A DNA stretch of 64,000 bases from Rhodobacteraceae bacterium IMCC1335. Lineage in GTDB: Bacteria; Pseudomonadota; Alphaproteobacteria; Rhodobacterales; Rhodobacteraceae. The stretch spans positions 3,149,001-3,213,000 of the forward strand of contig CP046864.1 in assembly GCA_039640495.1 (NCBI GenBank), in the 5' to 3' direction. This document shows, in pieces, positions 35,024 to 44,548 of this stretch; the first letter of the stretch is position 1; each line of letters starts with the position of its first letter. Under the pieces are notes generated by a model. The model worked only from the letters and a program-made list of their open reading frames with translations, was not told the DNA's origin and searched no databases. The translations under genes and the position numbers were made by a program.

Positions 35024-36707
35024 CTTGATTGGCCGTCGAGAGCAACGCCTCTGCCTCTTCTTCCAAAACGCGCTCCAATCCGACCTCTAACTTGCGCAGA
35101 ATCCGTTTTCGATCTGTTTCTTCAGGATCGAATGACAAAGCCCGCCGCCATTGAAACACCGCCTCACGCTTGCGCCCCACCTCCCAAAATACATCCCCAA
35201 GATGGTCGTTCACGATCGGATCGATCGGCATCAATTCTGCCGCTCTTTCCAAATGCGGCAAGGCCTCCTCAAAGCGGCCAAGGCGATAAAAAACCCAGCC
35301 CAAACTATCGACAATATAACCACTTTCTGGCTGCTTATCGACCGCAGTTTGGATCATCTCCAGAGCTTCATCAAGCTTTTGACGCTTTTCCACCAACGAA
35401 TAGCCAAGATAATTCAAAACCTGAGGATGATCGGGCTGTAACGCCAGCGCTTGCCGGAAATCCTGTTCGGCCGCGGGCCAATCGCCCATCCGCTCATTGG
35501 CCATGCCGCGCGCGTAAAACAGCCGCCACGCGCTTTTCATGGTGGGGTTCAAAAGATCTAAGGCAGCCGTATAGGCCATAACCGCCTCATCATAGCGTTC
35601 TTGACTGCGCAGCAAATTGCCCAACGCCTGATGGGCCGGCACTAATCTTTCATGGCTACGGGATAATCCGCGCAATACCTCGATTGCCGCCTCGGTCATT
35701 CCACTGTCGCGCAATGCATCCGCGCGCCCCAGCTCAGCCAAGGGAAACAGCGCGGAAACGGGGGCAATTGTCCGATAGGCCTCTATCGCCAGATCATATT
35801 GCCGCATTGCCACTAAAATTTCGGCGCTCAGCAGCGCGGCCGGGGTGTATTTAGCAGAGAGAAACTGCGCCAATTGCGCGTGAAACAAGCTGTATTCATC
35901 TTTTTGCTCTTGGTTGAGGATTTGCGCAACCGCAAAGAAGACCTCAGCCAGCCCATCCTCAGCCGTTTTCATCAGCAAAGGTTTTGGCGATCGTTTCCCC
36001 CCAATATCAGCTTTCAGCCGATCAAGCTCAGGGTCAGATTGCTCGGTGAAAAATCTGTCAAAGATTGTACCAGCCTTATCAAACTGACCATCCTGCATCA
36101 AAGCCTCGAGCCTGATTAAAATCGCTCTGCGCGTCACTTGCGCGCCATCTTTTGACAATGCTTCAAAGCGGTCATCGGCAGCCTGATAATCGCCTGACAC
36201 TTTATAAATCAACGCCAGATGATAATTAGCGAGCCCGCGTTCCTGATCCTGCTTAGACAATACTTTCAACTTCGCGATCGCTGCTTCATAATCCTCGCTA
36301 CCGGCCAATGACCAAGCTTCAATCAAATCATCAATAAGGGGATGACCAATCCCGCGCTCTTCTTGCAACAGCCTCGACAGGGCTGAATAATTTTGAGACT
36401 TGGCAGTATTTGCAATCACCACCAAATTGGCCCATTGGCCATTGGCGCCTTGATTTATGAAGGCTTGAGCAGCGGGTAAGGCCTGCTCAAACCGCCCCAA
36501 TGCACCCTGCGCCAAAATCAGCTGTTCAAGCGCCATTATATTAGCGCTATCCTGCGCAACAACTTTTGAGAAATACTGAACAGACGCGTCCAGCCGACCA
36601 TCCAAACTGGCTTGACGGCCCGCAAGATACGGCCCGGCCAACCCCTCCGCAAAAGACGGGGCGCCAAACATGCTTACTATGCATGCAAACCCTAAAATAA
36701 ACCGCAA
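35016..36707 (-). CDS. Exported TPR-repeat protein
   Basis: The 563-residue protein starts with a signal peptide (MRFILGFACIVSMFGAPSFA), then contains about ten tetratricopeptide repeats. The clearest are near NYHLALIYKVSGDYQAADDR, AHQALGNLLRSQERYDEAVM, DHPQVLNYLGYSLVEKRQKL and IVDSLGWVFYRLGRFEEALP. The C-terminal part resembles the YfgC/outer-membrane TPR family found upstream of ispE in many alphaproteobacteria. It is probably a periplasmic scaffold. No enzyme motif is seen. Confidence 0.88.
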   Translation of the reverse strand: MRFILGFACIVSMFGAPSFAEGLAGPYLAGRQASLDGRLDASVQYFSKVVAQDSANIMALEQLILAQGALGRFEQALPAAQAFINQGANGQWANLVVIANTAKSQNYSALSRLLQEERGIGHPLIDDLIEAWSLAGSEDYEAAIAKLKVLSKQDQERGLANYHLALIYKVSGDYQAADDRFEALSKDGAQVTRRAILIRLEALMQDGQFDKAGTIFDRFFTEQSDPELDRLKADIGGKRSPKPLLMKTAEDGLAEVFFAVAQILNQEQKDEYSLFHAQLAQFLSAKYTPAALLSAEILVAMRQYDLAIEAYRTIAPVSALFPLAELGRADALRDSGMTEAAIEVLRGLSRSHERLVPAHQALGNLLRSQERYDEAVMAYTAALDLLNPTMKSAWRLFYARGMANERMGDWPAAEQDFRQALALQPDHPQVLNYLGYSLVEKRQKLDEALEMIQTAVDKQPESGYIVDSLGWVFYRLGRFEEALPHLERAAELMPIDPIVNDHLGDVFWEVGRKREAVFQWRRALSFDPEETDRKRILRKLEVGLERVLEEEAEALLSTANQDG

Positions 36708-36840
36708 AATAAAAACCTACCCGTTTTCCGTTAACTTAGGCTGCGTGCCCAGCCAAAGCAATGCCTTGGTGAAAACGCAAGATTTGATAAATCAAATGTA
36801 AGGCGTTGGTTGATATTCTCAAGAAGGGTGCGCGCAGAAC

Positions 36841-38492
36841 TTACATATTGGGATAGTTAGGACCATCGCCCCCCTGAGGCGTGACCCAAGTGATATTCTG
36901 GCTTGGATCTTTTATATCGCAGGTTTTGCAATGCACACAGTTTTGAAAATTAATCACAAACCGGGGATCTTTCGCCTCTTCCTGAACCACTTCATAAACG
37001 CCCGCGGGACAATACCGTTGCGCAGGTTCCGCAAATTTCGGCAAATTCACCGAAATCGGCAGATCAGGATTCGAAAGTTGCAAATGCGCCGGTTGGCTTT
37101 CTTCATGGTTGGTCATCGAAAATGCCACATTGGTCAGCCGATCAAAACTGAGTTTGCCATCGGGCTTTGGATAAGTGATTTCGGCATGCTGCGCGGCGGG
37201 CTCAGTGGCTTGTGCATCCGTTTTGCCATGCGACAATGTGCCGAATAAAGAAAACCCAAAAACGGTTTGCCACCACATATCAAAACCGCCAAGAGACAGG
37301 CCGCCCAAAGGACCAAAACGCGCATTAAGAGGCGCAACATTGCGCACTTTCTTCAGATCTTTGCCAACCACGCCCGTCCGCAAGCTATGATCATAGGCGT
37401 CAAGTTGATCCCCGAGCGCCCTGCTTTTATGGCCGCTGCGGCCGCTTCAGCAGCCTCAATCCCCGAATGCATCGCGTTATGGTTGCCCTTGATACGTGGT
37501 AAATTCACCAGCCCTGCAGAACATCCCAACAACGCCCCGCCTGGAAACGCGACTTTGGGAAGAGATTGCGCACCGCCTTTGGTAACGGCTCGAGCTCCGT
37601 AAGCAATGCGTTTGCCGCCTTCTAACAATTTTGCAATTTTGGGATGATGCTTAAAGCGCTGGAATTCCATATAGGGTGAAAGATAAGGATTCTTATAATT
37701 CAAATCGACAATATAGCCCACATAAACCTGATTGTTATCCAGATGATAAATGAAGGAGCCGCCCGAATTTTTAAAGCCCAAAGGCCACCCCAAACTATGC
37801 GTGACTTCGCCTTCATTATGGCGCTCGGGATCCACTTCCCAAATTTCTTTCATGCCAAGGCCAAATTTTGGCACATCGCAGCCTGCAGCCAAATCGTATT
37901 TTTCAATCACCTGCTTTGAAAGCGATCCGCGCACCCCTTCGGATAAGAAAACATATTTGCCCAACAGCTCCATACCCGGCTCGTAAGCCTCAGAGATCGA
38001 CCCATCGCCCGATTTACCAAATTCACCGGCAACCACGCCGCGCAACTCACCCTGCGCGCCGTAGACCAACTCGGAACAGGCCATGCCCGGAAATATCTCT
38101 ACGCCAAGCGCCTCGGCTTGCTCGGCCAACCAACGACAGACATTTCCCATAGAAACAATATAATTCCCATGATTGTTCATCAGCGGCGGCATCAGCGCAT
38201 TGGGCAAACGAATTTGACCCGCTTCACCCAAAACATAAAAATTATCTTCTTTTACCGGCACTGTCAGAGGCGCATTTCTGGCCTTCCAATCTGGAAATAA
38301 GCGGACTAGCCCGCTGGGATCTAAAACGGCCCCCGATAAAATATGTGCGCCAACCTCAGAGCCTTTTTCAAGCACAACAATATCAAGTTCACTGTCCAGC
38401 TGTTTCAAGCGAATTGCCGCCGATAAACCTGCCGGGCCGGCACCGACAATCACAACATCATAATCCATTGTTTCGCGTTCGATTTCGCTCAT
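36841..38492 (-). pseudogene. Electron transfer flavoprotein-ubiquinone oxidoreductase, frameshifted
   Basis: ETF-QO passes electrons from acyl-CoA dehydrogenases through ETF to ubiquinone at the inner membrane. The 5' part (38492 to about 37410) has MDYDVVIVGAGPAGLSAAIR and VGAHILSGAVLDPSGL. The 3' part (to 36841) has LRTGVVGKDLKKVRNVAPL and the 4Fe-4S region FQNCVHCKTCDIKDPSQNIT. The frames meet at a four-C run, 37410-37413 (plus strand). One extra base there would restore G-R-S-G-D-Q-L-D-A-Y-D-H and give about 550 residues, the normal length. All domains are otherwise intact, so a sequencing error is likely. ATG 38492 is chosen for the start. Confidence 0.92.
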
Positions 38493-38749
38493 CTGCTTCT
38501 CCAGCTGCATGCCTTGAAATATTGTTACCCAAACGCTTAACCCGCGCAAAAGCCCGCCGTCAATGCGCTTTGAGTGATTATTCATTATGCGCCGGTGCTT
38601 TGTGTTAAAACCTTAGAAAGAACTGCCTAATAAGAAAGATTTCTCCGGCAAAAACACGCCGTATCGCATAGTTTTGCTTGCATTTCTTGGGCGGCTTTGG
38701 TCACATGCCGACGGACAAAAGCCGATGCGATCCGGCACCTTAAAAAGCG

Positions 38750-39232
38750 ATGAACAAGATTATGGAAAAGATACCTATGACCCGGGCGGGCTATGATGCG
38801 CTTGAGGCGGAATTGAAGCAGTTAAAATCTGTTGAGCGACATGCCATCGTGAAAGCCATCGCAGAGGCGCGCGAACACGGAGATCTATCTGAAAACGCTG
38901 AATACCATTCTGCGCGGGAAAAACAGAGCTTTATCGAAGGCCGGATCAAAGAGCTCGAGGGCATTTTATCTTTGACGGAGGTTTTGGACCCGAGCAAAAT
39001 GTCTGGTACGATTAAGTTTGGGGCCACCGTCACTTTGATCGATGAAGACACAGATGAAGAACATACTTGGCAAATTGTAGGCGAACATGAGGCGAGCATC
39101 GAAAATGGTCTGTTAAATATCAAATCTCCAATCGCACGGGCCTTGATCGGCAAAGAAGAAGGCGACAGCGTCGATGTAAAAACTCCCGGCGGTGGAAAAT
39201 CCTACGAAGTGATCGACGTTAAATTCATTTAA
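38750..39232 (+). CDS. greA: Transcription elongation factor GreA
   Basis: GreA rescues backtracked RNA polymerase by stimulating transcript cleavage. The 160-residue protein has the N-terminal coiled coil ([20 protein letters not shown], then [20 protein letters not shown] with the acidic tip D-L-S-E) and the C-terminal FKBP-like domain ending [23 protein letters not shown] 38762 ([10 protein letters not shown]) would give 156 residues and fits the family slightly better; neither start has a strong ribosome-binding site. Confidence 0.96.
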   Translation: MNKIMEKIPMTRAGYDALEAELKQLKSVERHAIVKAIAEAREHGDLSENAEYHSAREKQSFIEGRIKELEGILSLTEVLDPSKMSGTIKFGATVTLIDEDTDEEHTWQIVGEHEASIENGLLNIKSPIARALIGKEEGDSVDVKTPGGGKSYEVIDVKFI

Positions 39233-39274
39233 ACGACGCCACCACAGTTACCTTTTCTCAAGAGATCATAACGC

Positions 39275-40291
39275 ATGTCACGTGATCCAAAAGATCTGAA
39301 CAGGCTTCAATCGAAGCTGATCCAAGGGCGGCGCTTGCTCCTTCTACTTGGCCTCGCCCTGCCCGTTTTATGCGCTGGTGCGCTTTGGTGGGGAAACAAG
39401 AATGAAGCTGATGTCAGTTTCGGCATCGCGCTCAGCCTAACTGCGCTAATCGGGTTATGCGTTTTGGGCTTTGTTTACGTATTGGATCTTTTAGGAGATC
39501 TGCAGAACCATATTTCGCGCCCGATCGCGGTTGACGCTGTGAGACCAACGCGGGAGGGCGAAAGAGACATCGCCGCTATAAGTCAGCAGATTTCTGCGCT
39601 CTCAGAGCAGGTTCAGCAATCCAACTTGGCGCATGAACTCTTGCATACGCGCATCCAAGCTTTGCTTGAAACGGTTGAGCAGCTCAGCCGCCACGCAGCC
39701 GCGACAGCCGATATCGCGCAAGATCCGCGCCCAGTGCCGGTGACGGCATGGCAGCCGTCCAAATCCGATCAAGATCAAGCCATGCTGCCCCTCACCAAAG
39801 CTGAGCAAAATGATCCTTCTCCTTTGCCGCAAGCTGATTACATACGCGCGTTGAACTTTCCACAAAATGAAACCGATAAGCTCGGCTTCACCGCGTTAAG
39901 AAAAGCTATGCGCGATCACACAACGCGCCAGCTTATTCGTGCCGCCGAGGATGTTTTAACCTTGCTCAGCCAAGATGGTATTTACATGGATGATTTAACG
40001 CCCAAGCCCAGTTCTACAAAAGATTGGCGGCTGTTTTCCCAAGGTGCCCGCGGCGCAGCGCTCTCGGGCTTGGCAACCATCCAAGAAGAATCGGTATTAG
40101 AGCTGACGCAAAAGCGCATGCGCGAAGATCTGATTTTTCGTGATGCCGCCCATCATTTTTTACGTATCTTTGACAAGTCATTCATGGAGTTTGAGCGGCA
40201 AGCCCGCGAAGACGAACTGGCTGCATTCGCCCAAACGCGCACCGCGCGGGCGTTTATGGTGCTGGGCAGCGTCACGGGAACCTTTGAATAA
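39275..40291 (+). CDS. Hypothetical membrane protein with coiled coil
   Basis: I do not recognise this 338-residue protein. Two transmembrane segments lie near the N-terminus (about 20-40, RLLLLLGLALPVLCAGALWW, and 48-70, SFGIALSLTALIGLCVLGFV). A predicted coiled coil follows (about 95-150, DIAAISQQISALSEQVQQSN), then a soluble helical C-terminal domain (about 195-338, LRKAMRDHTTRQLIRAAEDV). It follows greA by 42 bases. The layout suggests a membrane-anchored scaffold. Confidence 0.75.
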   Translation: MSRDPKDLNRLQSKLIQGRRLLLLLGLALPVLCAGALWWGNKNEADVSFGIALSLTALIGLCVLGFVYVLDLLGDLQNHISRPIAVDAVRPTREGERDIAAISQQISALSEQVQQSNLAHELLHTRIQALLETVEQLSRHAAATADIAQDPRPVPVTAWQPSKSDQDQAMLPLTKAEQNDPSPLPQADYIRALNFPQNETDKLGFTALRKAMRDHTTRQLIRAAEDVLTLLSQDGIYMDDLTPKPSSTKDWRLFSQGARGAALSGLATIQEESVLELTQKRMREDLIFRDAAHHFLRIFDKSFMEFERQAREDELAAFAQTRTARAFMVLGSVTGTFE

Positions 40292-40335
40292 CCCGGCCGC
40301 TTGCTCTGCCCTTTTGAAACATATCGGAAGCCGCG

Positions 40336-41595
40336 TTAGGCGCGAAAGCTCGAAAAAGGAAGATATCGCACGGGGTCTCCCGCGTTAATCTCTTGTGCGC
40401 CCGCGCCAAGTTCGACCAAACCCTGCGCCCAACTCAAACCGCTTACACGCCCCGAACCTTCGGATGGGAATATAACAACCCGCCCCGCTTCTATCCGGGC
40501 CCGAAGATATTCAACCCGGCCCGGTTTTTTGGTTTTACGAAAACCGGCCGGCACGAGAAAAGGCTGCGGTGACACCCAGCCCCCCCCTGCAAGCACCCGC
40601 AGCGCGGGTGAAGCAAAAATCAAGGCACAGACCAAAGCCGCAACCGGATTGCCCGGCAGACCGAACACCGGCATCGCGTTCCAAACCCCCATTGCTATGG
40701 GCCGGCCTGGCTTTACCGCGACCCGCCAAATAGCCAGACTATCTGCCTCATTTAACAGGCCCGACATATGATCTTCATCCCCATCTGACGCGCCGCCCGT
40801 GCTGAGCATAACATCGCAGCTTTGGGCGGCCGCGTCCAAAATAGCGCGCAAGTGATCGCGCTCATCTGAGGCGCGCCCCAGATCAATCGCTTGATAGCCA
40901 AGCCGGTCGATCAACGCCAATAACATCGGCCGATTGGCGTCAAAGATTTGACCCTGCGCAAGCGGTTGCCCGATCTCTTGAAGCTCATCCCCGGTGGACA
41001 GAATACCGATTTTCAAACGTTGAAACACCAGCACCTGCCCCACCCCAACCGAGGCCAGAAGCGCCAAATCACCTACTTCGAGGCGGTGTCCAGCGCTGAA
41101 AAGTTTCGTGCCTTGCGTCACATCCTCTCCTGCATTGCGGGTATTGGCGCCACGTTTCAAAGGGCCGTTAAAGGCAATTCTTTCGCCATCGCTGCTCACA
41201 TCTTCTTGCAGGATAACAGTATCGACGCCGGCGGGCAGTGGCGCCCCAGTCAACACCCGCAAGGCCTCGCCATAGGGCAGCGCGCCGTCAAATGGGTGCC
41301 CTGCAGCGGCGCGGCCTTGGGCCAAAGGCATGTGCAGCGCGCCGGCCTCTTGGCTCAGCCGACCATCAAAGCCATACCCGTCTACCGCCGCATTAGCATG
41401 CGGTGGATGGGCATTTGGAGCGCTGACCTCCTGCACTAGAAACGCCCCGAGCGCTTGATCGAGGGGTAAGGTTTGAACCTTAACGCAGCATTGCATCCGT
41501 TCTTTCAACCGCTCCAAGGCAAGCGATACAGGCATCCAATCAACACCCTCTGGCAGGGCAAAACAATCATTGCGCAAGGGCGGAGGGCTTAACAT
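40336..41595 (-). CDS. moeA: Molybdopterin molybdenumtransferase MoeA
   Basis: MoeA inserts molybdate into adenylated molybdopterin. The 419-residue protein has the four-domain MoeA layout: PLDQALGAFLVQEVSAPNAH, VDGYGF, GAPLPAGVDTVILQEDV, then KIGILSTGDELQEIGQ and the MoCF-biosynthesis domain D-V-M-L-S-T-G-G-A-S-D-G-D-E-D. The substrate loop AVKPGRPIAMG and G-L-P-G-N-P-V-A are present, with a C-terminal beta domain. It is the last gene of the fdhD-mobAB operon and overlaps its upstream neighbour by seven bases. Confidence 0.95.
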   Translation of the reverse strand: MLSPPPLRNDCFALPEGVDWMPVSLALERLKERMQCCVKVQTLPLDQALGAFLVQEVSAPNAHPPHANAAVDGYGFDGRLSQEAGALHMPLAQGRAAAGHPFDGALPYGEALRVLTGAPLPAGVDTVILQEDVSSDGERIAFNGPLKRGANTRNAGEDVTQGTKLFSAGHRLEVGDLALLASVGVGQVLVFQRLKIGILSTGDELQEIGQPLAQGQIFDANRPMLLALIDRLGYQAIDLGRASDERDHLRAILDAAAQSCDVMLSTGGASDGDEDHMSGLLNEADSLAIWRVAVKPGRPIAMGVWNAMPVFGLPGNPVAALVCALIFASPALRVLAGGGWVSPQPFLVPAGFRKTKKPGRVEYLRARIEAGRVVIFPSEGSGRVSGLSWAQGLVELGAGAQEINAGDPVRYLPFSSFRA

Positions 41596-42497
41596 CCTAT
41601 CGCCCCCTGTGCCGAAAGGCCAAAAATCCAGCCCTCTTCTTTTAGAACCGGCTTTGGCACAGCCGCCACCATTTCGGACAGGGCGGAGGCCGCATTTTGG
41701 GACCTATCGGTTAGGCTGCTCATAAAATTGCAAGCGGCCCAAACTTGTCGGGCATCTAGCACATGATAGGGTTCATCGGGATACGCGGCAGTGAGGCTTT
41801 CAGCCGAGGGGATAGAGAGCAATGATGGATAAATTTCCGTCAATATAACGGAAGCTGAGCTTTGCTTTGCCTGCGTTTCAAAAGGCCAAACGCCCCCGCG
41901 TTTGCCAAGCCAATGCCGCAAGCCTGCCAAATGGCTTATCCCCAGCAATGTTTGCGATCCGACCGCGCCGGTGGTGAACAACTTCCACGCGCTTTGCGCA
42001 CTGCCCGAGGCTTGCTCTGTAAGGCGCAAATCAGGCAAGCCATGCCCAACCCGCAGGCTGCCGCGATGCGGAAGGCCGGCGTAAGTTTGCCCCGCAGGCG
42101 CACCCCAAAACGGCCCTATTCCTGGGAACCGATTATTGATTTCCGCAGCCACCTGAAATCGATTATTTGAATTATCAGGGCGATCCTCAATCCGTTCGGC
42201 CAACCAGTTCCAAACGGCCAATGCGCTGTCTGAGCCGGTCAGGGCTTTTGCAAAGCCACGCGGATATCCAAAGCCAAAATCAAACCCGATCAAAACGCGC
42301 GCAGCCCGGTTTAACGCGCGCTCCAACAGATCATAAAGATAGGCCAGAGCAGAGGCGCGCCCCCGAAAATACAGGGGATGCTCGGGCTGCTCTGCGCGAT
42401 GTTTGCAACATATGAAGATTGCATCTGCAACAGGGCGCCGCGGCGATAAGGAAGAGCGCGCCGACCAATCCACGGCAATCACCGTATCAAAGCTCAC
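41589..42497 (-). CDS. RNase H-fold (DUF429-like) protein in molybdenum cofactor operon
   Basis: The 302-residue protein opens with F-D-T-V-I-A-V-D-W-S-A-R-S, the D-W-S-A start seen in DUF429-type RNase H-like proteins, and has a second acidic strand at VLIGFDFGFGYP. Conserved-looking stretches near NNRFPGIGPFWGAP and QTLLGISHLAGLRHWL follow. No catalytic assignment is possible. It overlaps mobB (four bases) and moeA (seven bases), so it is made with them; a role in molybdenum cofactor or its enzymes is inferred from context only. Confidence 0.75.
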   Translation of the reverse strand: MSFDTVIAVDWSARSSLSPRRPVADAIFICCKHRAEQPEHPLYFRGRASALAYLYDLLERALNRAARVLIGFDFGFGYPRGFAKALTGSDSALAVWNWLAERIEDRPDNSNNRFQVAAEINNRFPGIGPFWGAPAGQTYAGLPHRGSLRVGHGLPDLRLTEQASGSAQSAWKLFTTGAVGSQTLLGISHLAGLRHWLGKRGGVWPFETQAKQSSASVILTEIYPSLLSIPSAESLTAAYPDEPYHVLDARQVWAACNFMSSLTDRSQNAASALSEMVAAVPKPVLKEEGWIFGLSAQGAIGC

Positions 42498-42985
42498 AAT
42501 CCAACCTCTTCCACAATAAAATCCGCAATCCCCGCAGTGTCGTTCAGATCAAAAACCGGCTGCTGCACCGATAAAGGCGCATCGCTGGCAACGGCTTTGA
42601 TCGTTGGGTTTTGCGGCGCCAGCAGCGGCTGGTTTGTTGCTGCGCGCACCGCCTCTATTTTGGGATGCGCTGCGCCCTTGAAACCTTCAATCAGAACCAG
42701 ATCAACCGGCGCCAACTTGCTCAGCAGCTCGTCTAAGCTGGGCTCATCCGCCCCGCGCAACTCATGCATCAAAACGTAGCGATTGCGGGATGTCAAAAGG
42801 ACTTGCTGCGCGCCGGCCGCGCGATGGCGATAGCTGTCGCGCCCCGGTTGATCCACGTCAAAACTGTGATGGGCATGTTTGATGGTTGAGACGGTCAAAC
42901 CACGGTAGCAATATTCCTCGACCAAGCGCTCCATCAGCCCTGTTTTGCCCGAATTTTTCCACCCGGTGATTCCATAAACCCGCAT
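42494..42985 (-). CDS. mobB: Molybdopterin-guanine dinucleotide biosynthesis protein MobB
   Basis: MobB is a GTP-binding helper of MobA in making the guanine dinucleotide form of the molybdenum cofactor. The 163-residue protein starts VYGITGWKNSGKTGLMERLV (P-loop GWKNSGKT) followed by V-S-T-I-K-H-A-H-H-S-F-D and D-S-Y-R-H-R-A-A-G-A. The L-V-L-I-E-G-F-K motif marks the Walker B region. It touches mobA (one shared base). Confidence 0.94.
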   Translation of the reverse strand: MRVYGITGWKNSGKTGLMERLVEEYCYRGLTVSTIKHAHHSFDVDQPGRDSYRHRAAGAQQVLLTSRNRYVLMHELRGADEPSLDELLSKLAPVDLVLIEGFKGAAHPKIEAVRAATNQPLLAPQNPTIKAVASDAPLSVQQPVFDLNDTAGIADFIVEEVGL

Positions 42986-43602
42986 TAGCTATACTGCATA
43001 AAATCAGCCGCTTTTTGCAAATCTTGCGGCGTATTGATGTTGAAAAACGGATCAAATGGCATGGCAGAAAAAAGCGCTATGCGACCTTCATGCTGATCGC
43101 TCCAGCGCACAACTTTTCGCAATCCCCCGCTTAATTCTTTGCGCAAATCCTCCGCTAAAGCTACGGGCCATAGCCCAAAAGTGGGATGGCGCTTGGGTTC
43201 GTCTTGGCCATGTTGCGAGGCGGCCAAAACCAGCTTATGCTTTTGCCCTTGGCTGGCATGAAACAAGGCTTCAACCAACCCCTTTGGGAAAAATGGCGTG
43301 TCGGCAGCCACCGTAACGATATGATGCGCGCCATGCTGTTGGGCCCAATCCAGCCCGGCCAAAACTCCGGCCAAAGGCCCCGCATGATCGCCAAAATTAT
43401 CCGCAATAACCGGCAACGACAGATCCTTAAACCGGTCTGGATTCCCATTCGCATTCAAAACGATACGGTCCACCTGCGGAGCAAGCCGGTTGATCACATG
43501 TTGAAACAGACTTTTCTTCTCGAGCAGCAAACGGCCTTTATCGCCCCCTCCCATACGACGGGCTTGCCCGCCGGCCAAAATCACTCCAACCGCTTGGATC
43601 AT
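42985..43602 (-). CDS. mobA: Molybdenum cofactor guanylyltransferase MobA
   Basis: MobA transfers GMP to molybdopterin. The ~205-residue protein begins M-I-Q-A-V-G-V-I-L-A-G-G-Q-A-R-R-M-G-G-G, the nucleotide-binding loop, with DKGRLLLEKKSL after it, ADNFGDHAGPLAGVLAGLDW (where the family has D...GPLAG), and V-A-A-D-T-P-F-F-P (metal aspartate). Upstream codons to 43695 are in frame but not conserved; ATG 43602 gives the four-base ATGA overlap with fdhD. Confidence 0.94.
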   Translation of the reverse strand: MIQAVGVILAGGQARRMGGGDKGRLLLEKKSLFQHVINRLAPQVDRIVLNANGNPDRFKDLSLPVIADNFGDHAGPLAGVLAGLDWAQQHGAHHIVTVAADTPFFPKGLVEALFHASQGQKHKLVLAASQHGQDEPKRHPTFGLWPVALAEDLRKELSGGLRKVVRWSDQHEGRIALFSAMPFDPFFNINTPQDLQKAADFMQYS

Positions 43603-44489
43603 GATCGCCCGCCTTTGCGCTTGGCCGCATGAGGCTCTTCTGGAACCTGTTCTGGATCTGCGTCCCAAATCAAACGCTCGGCGCCAGACAAACATATAAA
43701 CCGTTTGCCGCGCAAACGCCCGATCAGCGTCAAACCAACTTGCTGCGCAAGCTCAACGCCCCAGGCCGTAAAGCCAGATCGCGATGCTAAAACGGGAATG
43801 CCCATTGCAGCTGTTTTGATCACCATCTCAGATGTCAATCGCCCTGTTGTGTATAAGATTTTATCATCCGGTTTCACCGCCTCGCTTAGCATCCAGCCGG
43901 CGATTTTATCCACCGCATTATGACGCCCCACATCTTCCATATACACCAGCGGTCTATCTTGATGGCATAAAACAGTGCCATGGATCGCGCCCGCCGATAG
44001 ATAAAGTGAGGGCGTACGGTTTATTTTTGCGCTTAACGTATAAAGCCACGACGTGTGCAAGGTTGAGCTTGCCAGCTCAATCCCCTGCAGCGTTTCCATC
44101 ATATCGCCAAAAACAGTGCCCACCGCGCAGCCGCTGGTACGCGTTTTCTTGCGCAACTTTTCTTCATAATTCGTGGTCCTTGCAGTGCGTATTACAACAG
44201 TTTCCAAATCCTCATCATAGGCGATGTCAGTGACCGTATCATCGGCCAAAAGCATGCCTTGATTGCGCAGAAAACCCAACGCCAAATAATGCGGATAATC
44301 GCCGATGGTCATCGCCGTCACGATTTCCTGAGCATTCAAAAAGATGGTTAAGGGCCGCTCTTCCACAACCTCAAGCGATTGCTCTGCTCCCAAATGATCA
44401 ATGCCCCGTACCACGCGGGTGAGCCCGCTACCGCCCTGCTGCGGGGCGATTAAATACTCTGATTGTGATTTCGTGACGCTCAATTGCAA
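43599..44489 (-). CDS. fdhD: Formate dehydrogenase accessory sulfurtransferase FdhD
   Basis: FdhD carries sulfur from a desulfurase to the molybdenum cofactor of formate dehydrogenase. The 296-residue protein has VEERPLTIFLNAQEIVTAMT, a DYPHYLALGFLRNQGML segment, the YMEDVGRHNAVDKIAGWMLS motif and YTTGRLTSEMVIKTA. The cysteine motif is T-S-G-C-A-V-G-T, with one cysteine instead of the C-x-x-C pair known from E. coli FdhD. It heads the operon. Formate dehydrogenase genes are not in the window. Confidence 0.93.
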   Translation of the reverse strand: MQLSVTKSQSEYLIAPQQGGSGLTRVVRGIDHLGAEQSLEVVEERPLTIFLNAQEIVTAMTIGDYPHYLALGFLRNQGMLLADDTVTDIAYDEDLETVVIRTARTTNYEEKLRKKTRTSGCAVGTVFGDMMETLQGIELASSTLHTSWLYTLSAKINRTPSLYLSAGAIHGTVLCHQDRPLVYMEDVGRHNAVDKIAGWMLSEAVKPDDKILYTTGRLTSEMVIKTAAMGIPVLASRSGFTAWGVELAQQVGLTLIGRLRGKRFICLSGAERLIWDADPEQVPEEPHAAKRKGGRS

Positions 44490-44548
44490 CCCTGCCTGTT
44501 AAGCGGTAAGTCCAATATCTACGTTGACCTTACATCCGGCGCAAGTCC

